Positions 1 through 13,649 of a DNA stretch of 64,000 bases are shown piece after piece. The stretch spans positions 1-64,000 of the forward strand of contig JAFISE010000136.1 of NCBI GenBank assembly GCA_022560025.1, read 5' to 3'. Each line of letters begins with the position of its first letter. Position 1 is the first letter of the stretch. The position numbers and the translations under genes were made by a program. The notes beneath the pieces are model-generated. The model worked only from the letters and a program-made list of their open reading frames with translations. It was not told the DNA's origin and ran no database searches. The stretch comes from Stagonosporopsis chrysanthemi (lineage: Eukaryota > Ascomycota > Dothideomycetes > Pleosporales > Didymellaceae).

Positions 1-2544
1 TAAAAGTCTAATACTTAGTAGGTTACTACTTATACTTATAGCTTTAAGACTTGTATAGGCAGAAATAGCCTTAGTACTCTTCTAAGCTGCTTAGGCTGCC
101 TTAGAGCGCTCTAAGTACTAGAGCACTATCTAAGCAGCTCTTAAAAGTAGTAAAAATACTAAGGTTATCTTTTTCTGCTTTTATTATATGCTTGTGTATT
201 AACGTACTAAATACCTTAGCTACCTAGTTAAGTATAAGTGTAGAGAGCTCTAGAACACTATCTTATATAATTCTTTAGTATATTATATAACTTTATTCTA
301 GTATAATCTTATAGGTAATTGCTTTTAGAAAGTCCTAAGTAGTAAGCTCTTTAGCTACTTCTAAGAGCTTATATAACTTAGCTTAAAAGTAAAGTAAGTT
401 CTATTTTTAGAACTATTCTTATAGAGCTACTTGTTTCTAATAAGCTACTCTAAGGTGTACACAGTACTCTGCGCACAGCTAAGTAAGTAGCCTGCTGCTT
501 ATTAGCTTAAACTCTTTCTTTAACTCTATAATAATAGCTTAGAAGGAGGTTTTACCTTTATTAATAAGCTACACTGTTATAGCTAATATAATTGCTAGCT
601 TAACTATTATATTAACCTAGTTCTATAGCTTTTATAGGTACTCTACTTTTAATACCTACTTACTTGCTTTGATTTTTTATTTAGCAAGCTCCTAAGTATA
701 TTGCTTAGGGCTTAACTAGGCTTAGGCAGTTACTTAACTACGCGTTGTTTAGGTAGAGTCTGTCTCTACTAAGAGAGTAGCTTAATCTGTACTATTAAAG
801 TTAGTAGAATAAGCTGTTATAAAGCTCTCTTTTAGTAGACAAAGAGTACCTTTATAGATACTAGGTGCTATAAGACTATCTAAGTTAACAAGCTCTTATA
901 CGTCTCTAAGCTGCGCGTTTTAGGTTAGTTAGATATACTAACTAGGCTAGTTACTTCTAGTCTTAAGCTAACAAGCTCTATTAGCCCTTAGCGCAGCACT
1001 ACTATAGAGCACTAGCTTGTTTATAATATATTCTATAGGTAGCCTAGTAGTATAAGATAAATAGTGTAAAAGTTTAATTAGAGTATTAGAGTAGTATCTA
1101 ATAAGCTTAACACTAAGTATATAGGAAGATCTACTATTCTTAGAAAGCTAAGCTTATAACTATTATTAAGCCTATAGAACTCTACTTTAGTAATTAAATT
1201 AATTAATTAGTACCTTTACTATAGATAAGATAAAATATTATTATATACAAAGAAAATATTTAGTAGTTATATTTTTATAGCTAAGCTGTGCATATAAGTA
1301 CTTAAGTAAGAAGCTTAGAGCTTCTAAGTAGTAAGCTAAACAAATAAGCACCTTATAAGTAAGCTATCTAATTAAGCTTAAGCTAACTAGCTAAGCTTAT
1401 AACAGTAGATTATTACAACTAATTAAAACAGCTTAGACCTTAACAATTTCCCTTAAATATTAATTTTATATAACTTATAATAGAAATAATATTTAGAGAT
1501 TATTAAAGCTAAGATACTAAGAATATTAAACGTGTAATCTATAGATTTTGCTTAAGTAATATTCTTTAAACTTGTCTAGACTGTTTTTTTTTCTACTAAA
1601 ATATTATAATAGAATTAATTATTATGTTTAATTATTATAGTGATACTCTTACCTCTAGCTAGCAATAAAGCTAATAGAGTATCTAGTATACTATAAGATC
1701 TTAAGAGCTTTAAAGTAATTGCACTCTAGAATATAAAATGTAGAACCTAGTAATTAATTTACTTACTAAAGCGACTGCAGCGCAGTCTCTAGAAAATTAA
1801 AGAGAGCAAGGCAATACTAATTATATAGGACAAATAGTAGAGTACTATAGCTTAGGCTAAAGATCTTATTATACTATATTTATAATAGAGCTCTACTTCT
1901 TGCACTAGATATATCTAGACTTGATTTAGAAAGGCTGCTTACATCTTTACTAGGTATCTATATCTATATTGCCTTAACTATAAGTATATATTACAACACC
2001 TAATAGTAAAAAGTATTAGAACTAAGTATATACTAAATTACTTAAGGTTTTAAACCTGTTGGCAAATAAGAACGTCTTTACATAGCTAGCAATTTACTAT
2101 ACTATAATAATAATAATCTTAGCAGGCTACTATTCTATTTCTAGTACATTTAATACTTACCTGTAAAAAGAAAATTGTATAGCTTGTTATTAATAATAAT
2201 TAGTTGTTCTAAATAGTTAAGTAGCTATTATTTTAACACTTTATATACTTTCTTTAGCCTAAGGCTTTGTTAACTAGCTGTTATAAATTAAGTATATTAT
2301 TTATGTATTAATTTAAAGACGCTAAGGCAGCACAGCTCTAAGACCTTAGTAAATATATAAGGCTATCTATTATACTAAACGCCTAGACTTCTAGTAATTA
2401 TCTAAGCTTCTTAGTAATTAAAGGACACTATATTAATAACAAGTAGAAGCTTTAAGAAGTACTACTAGATTTTATCTCTATGCAAAGAAAGTATACTAGA
2501 ATATCTATAGCTAAGAGAGTTATATAAGTCTTCTAAAGTATTAG

Positions 2545-3068
2545 TATTTATTAAGGTTGTACTTTAAGCAAACCTTATAAGTATATATTTAATTAGTTCT
2601 TAAGAATAAATATAGTAACAAAAAGGTAAAGAGGTTAGAAGTTTATAATAAAGAGTACAAATACAATCTGTCTGTCTTAAAGGCAAGAGTAATAATAAGT
2701 AGTACAGAGTAGAATGTCTACTTTAAAGGTTAGGTTAAGATTTAATATCTTAGATTATTACTTAGGTTAAATACAAACTCTAATAGTTGTATTTCTATAT
2801 TGCTATATAATACTTAAGTAAGAAATACTTATAGACAAGCAACTATAGTTAGTCTAATAAAACAAGAGTATTGCTTGTAAACAAATAGTATTATATTATA
2901 CTTATTAACAGGTAAAGGTTATATCGGTTGTGCTTGTTAACAAGCAAGTTACGCAAGGCCTTATAACTAATACTGTCTCTACTTAGTGTCTTTCTTTAGC
3001 CTAAAGCTAGAAGTCTAGTTAGTAGTTACTTATTACTATACTGTCCTTTTATATAAGATTATAATACT
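2545..3068 (-). repeat. Inverted copy of the retroelement 5'/gag segment
   Basis: The sequence from about 2,545 to 2,960 is closely similar to the reverse complement of about 4,390-4,640 and in the same direction as 10,840-11,580. The similarity to the 10.8-11.7 kb copy stops abruptly after the shared string gattataata at 3,057-3,066, which may mark an element end. Differences between copies are almost all C/T or G/A, as expected of RIP. Confidence 0.6.
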
Positions 3069-3239
3069 TTTTTCTCTTTCTTCTTAGTTTGTCTTTAAAC
3101 TATATAACTAGGAATTAGAATTATATACAATCTATTATCTTTTTATCTAGTAATTTATAAGTTAAGATGTCTTTTTATATCTATAACCTTTGTCTTATAC
3201 CTAAGATTTACTAAGCTAATACTTCTACGAAGGTTTTTT

Positions 3240-6200
3240 ATAATTATTATTTCTTTAAAGGCTACAAGTACTTTATTATACTAGGTATAAGAATAAGCCT
3301 GGTTCTTTAACCTTACCTTTTACTACCTAACAGCTACTTAACTTAGATCTGTCTTTTAACTACTCTTTAGTATAGTCTTCTCTAAGCTCCTAGGTTTAAG
3401 AAGAGAAGTCTCTATAGACTTTAGATAGATACTTTTAAAGTATCTTTTTATACAAGACCTATAGAAATAAAGATCTAGTTCTATAGTTTATCTTAGTACT
3501 CTTATATACTTTGTAGTAGATACCTATATAATTAAGACTCTTTTAGTATCTTATATTATTATATTATACTTTAAAACTTGTCCTAGCTAGTAACAGCTTA
3601 ATAATAATACTACTACAGTTTATTTAGTTATTTGTGTAAGTGCACCTAAGGTATTATACTTAAGCTAAACAAGTCTTTAAATTATTTATATAATAGTTAA
3701 GATACTAGAGATCTCTTAATAACTAAAGCTTATAGGTTTAGAACTTCTTACAACTTACTACTCTAAGATTAACTTTAGAAAAGCTATATTAGATTATACT
3801 AAGATAGATACTTAGAGACTATTAACAACCTACTTAATTTAAATACAACTTTAATATTAGGCACTACTACAGAACCTATTACTTAGTCCTAGAACTAATT
3901 AGAGACTAGACGCTCTTAGGGCCCTATATTAGCACAACTATCTGCTGCTAATAATAGATCTGATTTAGAGCTATCTAACTACAATCTCTTAGAAGAGATA
4001 GCTTAACTGTAGTAGGAACTTGCTTAGTTACGTGCTAGTCTTACTCTAGCAGATAGCTCTCTATTTATAACAGAAATACTACTAATAAGTATACTATATT
4101 AATCTACTATAAGACAGCTATTAGAAGCTAGCTTAGTACTTATAGTATATAAGAAGCTGTTACAATTCTGCAAAGGATACAGCGCAGCGTAACAAGTAAC
4201 TAACTAGAATCTTAACAAGAGCTAGAAGTTAGAGCACAGGACAAAGTAATTACAAGTTACGTAACTGCTTATTAATAAGCATGCATAGACTACAGCTTGT
4301 TAACAAGTAACTATAACTATATCTTATTAGACTAACTCTAGTTGCTTGTTAACAAGCATCTTATAGTTATAGTATATAGTATAGTAGAAATATAAACTCT
4401 TATAATTTGTATTTAACCTAAGTAATGTTCTAAGTTATTAGATCTAAACTTTAACCTTTAAGTTAGACAGTCTACTTTATACTACTTATCATTACTCTCG
4501 CTTTTAAGACAGATAGATAGTATCTATACTCCTTACTACAAACTTCTTTTAGCCTCTTAATACTATATTTATCTTTAAGAACTAATTAAATAGTGCTTAT
4601 AAGCTTTGCTTAAAGTATAACTTTAATATTTTAAATACTTCTAAGATATCTACTACCTTAAGAAACTAAGCTACTCTAAGTAGCTCTAACAAAGCTATAC
4701 CTATATACAAGGTAGCTCTTAGAAGTAATATAATCTCTGTTGCAAAGCCTACCTTCTACTGTAAAGACTATAACAAGCTTAATAAATAGCTATTCTAGTA
4801 AGACTTATTCTTTACTTTTTAGAAACAAAGTATACTAAAAGTCTAGCAAGTTACTTCTATAGCTAGTTATATGCGTAACTAAGTTCTAAAGTAAATTAAG
4901 CTATTCTTCTAATAGTATATAGCAAGAAAAGCCTTAGACAAAGTTAATAAATAGATACGCAATATTAACAATTTTAAAGAAAAGATTAAGACTATTTTTA
5001 AAGTTATTAACAGACTAAGTATTGCGTAATACAAGATTTAGTATATCTAACAGTGCAACTTTGCTGTAGACTATGCTGCTAACTTCTAACAACTTGCAGC
5101 TAACACTAACTAAGATAATACTACTTTACTTACTATATTTTAATATAGCCTTATGCTAAGAGTAAAAAAAGAACTAATATATAGTAGTGTATAGCTTAAC
5201 ACTCTTAATATACTTATTTAAAAAACTATTAATATTAATAACTAACTTTATAAACTTAACTAAGAACTTAGTTACAGAATTTATAACAGCTAATAAAACG
5301 CATTTACTACTTAACAACGCTAGCTCTAGAAAAAGAATAATAACTTTTAATATAGACAGTATAAAAGACAGTATCTACTTAATATTTTACAATATATCTA
5401 TATAAGAACTAGCAACTATTATAGCTTTAAAGCTATAGACTTCTCTAATCTTAACAAGAGACTTAAGTATTAAGACTACAAGAACAAAGGTAGTAAAGAA
5501 AGTAACAAGCCTTTAGTAACTTGTTATAGCTGTAGCAAACAAGGCTACTATGCTAAAGACTGCTAAAGTAAGAATAAAGTTACGCAGCAGCTTAATATAC
5601 TTACTAGCAAGATAAACTCTGCTAATACTAGTAAATAGAAAATACTTACTAAAGACATAGAATGTCTTATAAAAGACCTAGAGACAGGATCTAGAATATA
5701 TAACAGATATATTATACCTAATAAGGACTAGTAAAGTGTTCAAAGCAGAGTACTTATACTATATAAGCTTAATAAAGTTATATACTAACTACTATAGTAA
5801 GCAAAGAATATATACCAAAACTTAGCATTTAAAGAAAACTATAATAGAATAACCTAAGTCTTAGACTAATAACTAAAAGGACAAGAACACTAGACTAGTA
5901 TTGCTAACTATAAGTCTAATAAATATATAGTATATAATAAAGCAGTATACAACTAGAAGTACGCTTATAATAATAATATACTTAATATTAAAGACAATAA
6001 GCTTAAAGTAGCTTGTATTAAGTTGTAGAAGTTACTCTAGTAACTCTTACCTAACTATGCTAACACAATAACTTAAACTTAGACAATAGTATTTTTTTAA
6101 GTTTATAAGAACTATAAAAATACCTTAGTATCTATTTACTAGCTTTTAAAGACGTAAGACAAATAGCAAGCAGAAGAGTTTAATAAATACTACTACAATA

Positions 6201-9200
6201 ATCACACTACAACTACTAAACTAAGATAATATAGTAATAATATATATAGCCTAGACAAGCTTGACTTTAACAGAGCTCTAGCACAATATAGCAACCTACT
6301 ACTAATATATTTACTAGACTTATAGAACTTACAACACTTTACTACTATATAGACTGTATATAGTAATAATAGCTGTATAATATACTATAAAGACAAGCTC
6401 TATAGTAGATAGTTTTTAAGTATTAAATATAAATATTACAAGAAGTACTATAAATATACTAATAATATATACAAAAACTATCTTTAAAATAAATAATAAT
6501 AGAAATACTTTCTAACAGAAGAAACAATATAGTATATATGCTTAAAATAGTTATTAGTTAATAAGCACTACTTAAACCTATATTAGTAACAATGCTTATA
6601 CTAAGACTACAAGCTTTATAAAGAAGCTAAGATATAGAATAGATTTCTTAACTTATACAAAACAAATAGCAAAGAAGAGCTTTTTTTTAGACGTGTGCTA
6701 ATATTAAGCACTAGAGATTAATCTATTAACTCTATTAAGACTAATTACTTTGTCTAAATCTCTGTTATACTAAATAGCTAATAGATAACAGTAATAGTAG
6801 ACTTAGAAGTATAAGAAAATTATATATCTTAAGCTACTATTAATTATATAGGCATAACTAAGCAAAGAAAGAATAAGCTATACTCTTTATAAGTTGCTAA
6901 TAGAGAACTAATACTAGAAGAATCCTTGGTAACCTATAGAGTAGTACTATAACTTCTAAGAGTACACGATTACTATAAGTTTATAACTCTAGACGTGTTA
7001 AGTACAGCTACTTATACTATTATATTAAGATTGCTATAGTTACAACATTATAACTTATAGATAGATTAAATGCATAGCAAGTTAATACTATAAAGAGACC
7101 GTGTCTGCAGTATATTATAGTTAGAGACTCTACAAGCTCTAGAGTAGCTAAGAGATAAAAAAAAGATTAGCAATATTCTTTTTACTAAGACGTGCTAAAT
7201 ATAAGCAGTTAATAATATAGAGACTAACTAGCTCCTAGCTTACAAAGTAGTAGTTAAGAAGAAAAGTGCACTTCTTGCTATCTCTAATATATATAGACAG
7301 TATAAACAGATATTTAAAGAAAAGCTTATAGTAAACGCTTTGCTAAAGTATAAACCTTAAAACTACAAGATTAAGCTTTAAGAAAGAAAGCAACTAACTT
7401 TTAGGCTAATATATTAGTTATTAGAAAAAAAACTTAATATACTATATAAGTATATTATAGAGAACCTTAAGAAGACATTTATTAAACAATTAAAATTATC
7501 TATAGAGTACTTTGTTTTATTTATACTAAAGAAAAATAGCAAGCTACAACTTTATCTTAACTTTAGAAAGCTTAATAATATTATAATTAAAAACTAGTAC
7601 TTTCTACTTAATATAGTAGAGCTATAAGATAAATTATAAAGAGCTTAGTATATTACTATATTAGACTTAAAAAGAGTATATAACCTTATCTGTATAAAAA
7701 AATAAAATAAAAGATAGTATTTAAGATATAATACAGACTCTATAAGTACCTTATTATACTATTTAGTTTAATAAACACACTAGCTATATACTAAGACTTA
7801 ATTAACAATGTCCTTAGGGCACATCTTAACAAGATAGTAGTAGTGTATCTAGACAATATCTTAGTGTACTTAAAAATACTAAAAGAGTATATATAATATA
7901 TTATAGAAGTACTAGAATACTTAAAAAAAGTAGACTTTTAATTGAAACTTAAAAAGTGCAAATAGTACAAGAAAAAAGTAGAATTTTAAGAGTTTGTTAT
8001 AAGATAACATAAAGTAAAAATAAGCAATACTAAATTAGATATAGTAAAGAATTAACTTATTTTAATAATAGTTAAAGAGATTGAAGAATTTCGTAGGTTT
8101 GTTTACTTTAACAGACGCTTTATTAAAAATTAGTCTAAAGAAGCCTTGCTGCTTACAAAGCTTATTTAAAAGAATACACTCTTTAAGTATAAAAAAGAAC
8201 AGAACAATATATCTAAGTTACTATAATAAGCGTGAATAAACTTTTTAATACTAATTATATTTAAAAGCAATAAGCTTATATAAATAAAGACAGATACCTT
8301 AGATTAAGTATTAAGAGTATATATTATGCAAGAAAAAAATAAGTAATAGTACTTAATTACTTATTACTTATAAAAACTCTTAGAGCTAGAAGAATAATAT
8401 AATATATATAACAAAGAACTATTAGTAATTGTCTTAGCTCTAGAATATTAGTAAGTATATACAGAAAGCTGTTTAGAACTTACAATCTATATAGATTACA
8501 AGAACCTAGTATACTTTACTACTACTAAGGTCTTAAACAGATAATAAGTAAGATAGTTAAAGATGCTAGATAGTATAAGTTTAAAATACTATACACTTTA
8601 AGCAAGGACAATAGCAGAGTAGACAGTCTTAGCTAAAGATATAACCTTGCAGGTAAAAAGACAATTAATAAAGCTGCTATTCTAGGAATTAATAAAAACA
8701 GATTCCTAAGACTATTATAGCAGCTTAACTTAATTATATAAGTTTAGAAGGAATAATATATACTAATATAAGTACTAGACAAGTTATAGACAAAGATTAT
8801 AGAAGATTACTATATTAATATACTTTATAGATACTTAGAAATTATACGCACTATAAAACTTATTAGATAATACTATAAGTTTCTAAATATAAAAGACAAG
8901 GTTACTATATATATTAAGAACTATATTACTTATTAATAGAACAAACACAGTATATATATAAAATATAAAGAAATATAAGTAATAAAGCTACTAATAGTAC
9001 TATAGACAAATACTATAATAGATTTTATTATACAGCTATCTATATCTAAAGACTCTATTATAGACTATAAATATAATTTAATATTTATAGTAGTAGATAG
9101 ATTTATAAAAGCTGCTAAGTTTGTGCCTTTCTAATACAGCTACACTGCAGAGTAGCTTGTATAAGAATTTTTAGATAGGATTGTTTAATACTATAGTATT

Positions 9201-9480
9201 TCCAAATTAATTATTAGCAATAGAGACAAGCTCTTTATATTAAACTTCTAGACAACGTTCCTTATAGAAGTAAAAACTAAGAAGAAACTTTTAATAGCTT
9301 ATTATCTACAGACAGATAGACAGACAGAATAAGTAAACTAGATAATAGAGATATATCTCTAAATATATTACAACTAGCAGCAGAATAACTATACTGCAGG
9401 TAAGTAAAAATACACTTAAATTACAAGACCTCTATACTTGTAGTTTATATACCAACGCGGCAAAATATTAAATTAACTAG
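3240..9480 (+). mobile_element. Ty3/Gypsy LTR retrotransposon remnant (gag-pol)
   Basis: This is a degraded plus-strand retroelement in Ty3/Gypsy order. A gag-type CCHC zinc knuckle lies at 5,522-5,563, with CX2CX4-X-X4C spacing and the His codon mutated to Tyr. The reverse transcriptase signature reads YLDN at 7,846-7,857 (ancestrally YLDD). An integrase core reading DF...S.D...D followed by VVDRFIKAAKFVPF lies at about 9,020-9,130. RT before integrase is the Gypsy order, opposite to Copia. Stops are scattered throughout, so it cannot encode proteins. I could not define a clean pair of LTRs because repeats related to its 5' part flank it in both orientations. Boundaries are approximate. Confidence 0.75.
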
Positions 9481-9744
9481 AAAATAGTATTATTAAAAAG
9501 CACGTCTTGCGTTTAATAATATAATAATTTATTGTGGTTATCTATTATAGTAACAGCTAGCAAGTTAGCTGCAAAGCTATCTCTACTTGCAGATTTTCTA
9601 AGCTAGGCTGCGCCCTACCTGCTCTGCTATCTAATAATTATTAAATCTAGCTGTATATTTAGAGAACTTACTAAATTAAAGTTAGATCTATTTCAAAATA
9701 GGCTTATTTAAAAGCGCTTAGTTAGTTGCGTATATAAGAATAAT

Positions 9745-11700
9745 TATTATAGTTAGTTATTATAGTTGTTCTGTCTCTAGGTCTTCTATAAGAGATTCTA
9801 TGTCTTTAGTAAGTACTTTCTATTTACTAGTATTAGCAGAGTCTATCTTGCTAGTAAGTATATTAAGCTGCTATATTACTTTATTTTTACTTTAGCAGTC
9901 TCTAGCGTGATAGCCTTGTTTGCTATAGCCATAACAAGTTACTAAAGGCTTATTACTTCTCTTACTACCCTTGTTCTTATTATTCTATTGTTTAGGCCCT
10001 TTGTTAAGGTTAGAGAAGTCTATTACCTTGAGACTATAGTAGTTACTAGTTCTAGTATAGACACAATATAATATATTAGATAGGTAGTACTTTTTATATT
10101 GTCTTTATTAAAAGTTATTATTTCTTCTCTAGAGCTAACGTTGTTAGAGTATAAACGTGTTTTGTTAGCTATTACAGACTTTACAACCTAGTTCTTAGTT
10201 AAGGTTATAAAGTTAGTTATTAATATTAATAGTCTCTTAGATAAGTATATTAAGAGTATTAAATTATATACTACTATAAATTAGTTTTTTCTTAAATTGT
10301 AGTTTAAAGCCTTGTTAAAATATAGTAAGTAGAGTAGTATTATTCTAGTTAGTATTAGCGGCAAGTTGTTAAAAGTTAGTAGCATAGTCTATAGCAAAGT
10401 TACGCTGTTAGATATACTAGATCTTATATTATATACTACTAGGTTTGTTAATAACTCTAAAGATAGTCTTAATATTTCTTTAAAGTTGTTAATATTATAT
10501 ATCTACTTGTTAACTTTATCTAGAGCGTCTCCTGTAGTATATTACTAGAAGAATAGCTTAATCTACTTTAAGGCTTAGTTATGTATATAACTAGCTATAA
10601 AAGTAACTTACTAGACTTCTAGTACGTTCTATTCTTAAAAGGTAAAGAACAAGTCCTACTAGAGTAGCTATTTGTCTAGCTTATTGCGTTCTCTATAGGA
10701 GAGGTTAGGCTTAGCAATAGAGATTATATTACTTCTTAAAGCTATCTTATACACAGATAGAGCTATATTAGAGCTACTTAGAGTAGCTTAGTTTTCTAAG
10801 GTAGTAGGTATTTGAGAAGTATTTTAAATATTAAGATTATACTTTAAGTAAAGCTTATTAACACTTATTTAATTAGTTCTTAAGGATAAATATAGTAACA
10901 AGAAGCTAAAAAGGTTAAGAGTTTGTAATAAGAAGTATAAATACAATCTATCTTTCTTAAAAGTAAGAGTAATAATAAGTAGTACAGAGTAGACTATCTA
11001 GCTTAAAGGTTAGGTTAAGATCTACTAACTTAGATTTAGGCTAGCAAATAAGTCTCCTTATTAGGATCTTAAATTTGCAACATCTCTATTAGTCTAAGGC
11101 TAATTCTAAAGATTGTTAGTTTAATCTATAGCTGTAATTTAGATCTATATTTTATGTATAGAAAGTATCTCTAATAGTCTAATAGAACAAAAGTTATTTA
11201 ATAACCTAGGCTGCTAAGAAATAGGTCTCTATATTTAGCTCTGATCTAAGATACCTAGCTAACTAAAAGAGCTAGCTTAAGTTTTTTGCATATATAAAAC
11301 ATAGACCTAAGTTAAGGCTATAATTTAAACTACTATTTGTCTAAATTAAGTGTAAGCTTATTAAGATATTGTAAATCCTAAGATCTTAATATAGAGACCT
11401 ATTTACTAGTCTACTTAGATTATTACTTAGGTTAAACACAAACTCTAATAGTTGTTTTTCTATATTAATACTACTTGAGTAAGAGATTTTTAAAGACAGG
11501 TAACTAGAGTTAGTCTAATAAAATAAAAGTATTGCTTGTAGACAAGTAGTATTATATTATGCTTATTAATAAGCAAGTTACGTAAGGCCTAATAACTAAT
11601 ACTGTTTCTACTTAGTATCTTCCTTTACTCTAAAGCTAAGAGTCTAGTTTGTAGTTACTTATTACTATACTGTCCTTTTATATAAGATTATAATAGTATT
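9745..11700 (-). repeat. Second gag-region copy, antisense, split by a small DNA element
   Basis: Read on the minus strand, 9,745-10,860 matches 4,600-5,720 of the plus-strand Gypsy remnant. It includes the zinc-knuckle region, seen in reverse near 9,890-9,950. The match continues to about 11,700 but is interrupted at 11,037-11,413 by a short inverted-repeat element. The copy is heavily RIP-mutated and non-coding. Confidence 0.65.
11037..11413. mobile_element. hAT-like non-autonomous element (MITE), copy 1
   Basis: This 377-bp insertion has imperfect terminal inverted repeats. The left end reads TAGGCTAGCAAATAAGTCTC and the right end, reverse-complemented, reads TAGACTAGTAAATAGGTCTC. It is flanked on both sides by the 8-bp direct repeat CTTAGATT (11,029-11,036 and 11,414-11,421). 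The related repeat at 2,545-3,068 shows the empty site with a single copy of this string. An 8-bp duplication and ends starting TAG fit the hAT superfamily. It has no coding capacity. A second copy of nearly the same length lies at 21,957. Confidence 0.8.
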
Positions 11701-12089
11701 ATAAAAAGGTTGTTTAGTATTATATATAATAATATAAGTAATAATAGTACTTTATTATAGTTAGTTAAAGCTCTTCTAGCTAAAGAAAGTTATATATAGA
11801 GCTTTAAAGAAAATACTATTTCTTGCCTTGTGTATGTAATTAATCTTGTTATTTAGAATATTATATTCTATTTAAAGCTGTTAGCTTCTCTAGAAATAGA
11901 ATAGAAAGAAATACTATAATCTTACTATATTTAAAATATTTAAACAGATATATTAAGACTTAATTCTTTATAACAACTTAACTCTTACTACTACTTACAC
12001 TAAAAGTACTTTTACTTAACTTTTACTTCTAGCTTATACAACTTCTACTCTACTACTATAATAACGCAGAATACTAAAAGAGTCTAAAT

Positions 12090-12320
12090 TGTATAGGTAT
12101 CTGCTACAAAGTATATAGAAGCACTAGAATAAACTACAAGACTAGATCTCTATTCTTATAGGTCTTGTACAAAAAGATACTTTAAAACTATCTATCTAAA
12201 CTTTATAGAGACTTTTTTTTTTATACTTAAAAGCTTAGAGAAGACTATACTAAAGAGCAGTTAGAAGACAGATCTAAATTAGGTAGTTATTAGGTAGTAA
12301 AAGGTAAGCTTAAAGAACTA
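12090..12320 (-). repeat. Short antisense gag fragment
   Basis: This stretch matches the reverse complement of about 3,310-3,530 in the plus-strand Gypsy remnant and runs parallel to 20,890-21,125. It makes the same segment present three times in the block. It is non-coding and RIP-mutated. Confidence 0.6.
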
Positions 12321-13649
12321 GACTTTTTCTTATATTACTTCTCTTTTTATAAGCAGATTATCTCTAACTCTATAAAACTATAAAAAGATTCTTATACTAT
12401 AAAGGTTTAAACTTTAGTAGAGTATAAAATATATCTAACTCTTATCTATTCTAAGACTCTAGTTTTCCTTTACTATTATTAACTTCTATTTAGGTTTTAC
12501 TATATAAGCTATATTAGCTATCTTATACTTATCTGTCTTAGGCAAGCTCTCTAGTAATAATAACTAAGTAAATTAGATTATTACTAGGCTTATAGCTATT
12601 ATAAGAGCCTATACTATAATAGAGTAGCTTTTACTAAAGCTGTAGTAACTATAGAAATATATTTAATCTACTTTTTAATTAAGTTAAATTGCTTATAGCG
12701 TACTTTTTAAGTAAACAATATATACTCTACTTTTTTTATTCTCTAACAGATACTAATTCTTACTGTAGGTACTTTAAATAACTCTTTCAAATTACTACTA
12801 ACTGTTGCTAGGCTTGTTTTTAAGTTACTATACTAATACCTGTTTCTTTTAGCGCTCTTGCAGTAGCCTATTAAGTTATCTGCCTTTGTTTAATTTAGGC
12901 CTTTGTACAGAGCTATTAGGTAGAGTATAACTTTTACAAAGTATTATTATTAAAGTATACTTATTATATACTTTAAAATAAAAAGTATTATCTAGTTTAA
13001 TCTTAGTACTTTTTTTTTTATTGGTTCTTAGGCTAAATTTTAAATAGGTGCTAATTTATATTAAACCTAAGTATAATACTTTTTAAAGCAACCTTGTTGT
13101 ATAAAAAGAGGCTATAGTAGAAGATAAAGAATTAAGAGAGTTAAAGGCAATAGCTACAAAGGCTGTTTATAAGACTGCTTAAGATAACCTCTGTTAGTTA
13201 GCTTATACCTTAGCAAGTATTGTATAGGTAGTAACTGCAGAGCTTAAAGAGGTGTTAGCTACTAACATATTACTCTATTAGTACTACGTCTAGCCTGTTA
13301 CTAATTAGGCCTTAGTAAAAATAATAAGAGCACTTACTATATAGGTAAAGTCTCTACAGGATAAAGTAGTAGAGCTTAAGTAGGCAGTAGTATCTGTACA
13401 GGCTCTAGTAGTTAAGTCTCTATAACAGAGCACTAAGAGCAAGAGCCTAAAGAAGTTAGTGCCTAAAAAGGCATTAGCTAATTTAGATACTCTTTTAGTA
13501 GACACTAAAGAAATAAGCAATATTAGTAAGGCTCTAGCTTAATTACTATATATATAGTAGAGTGGATATTTTTCTTTATTACTTAGCTAAGATAGTAGAG
13601 GTTTAGAGTAGCGTAGGTCTTCTTTGTCTTTTAAATTTATAATATGCTT

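Noticed and set aside
5187..5405. Open frame near the gag region
   Set aside because: It covers part of the retroelement gag, low-complexity Leu/Ile/Asn-rich after RIP; the flanking sequence in the same element is full of stops.
13305..13520. 71-codon minus-strand frame in the AT-rich block
   Set aside because: It lies inside RIP-degraded repeat DNA. The sequence has no family character and the length is what chance allows on a strand depleted of stops by the mutation bias.
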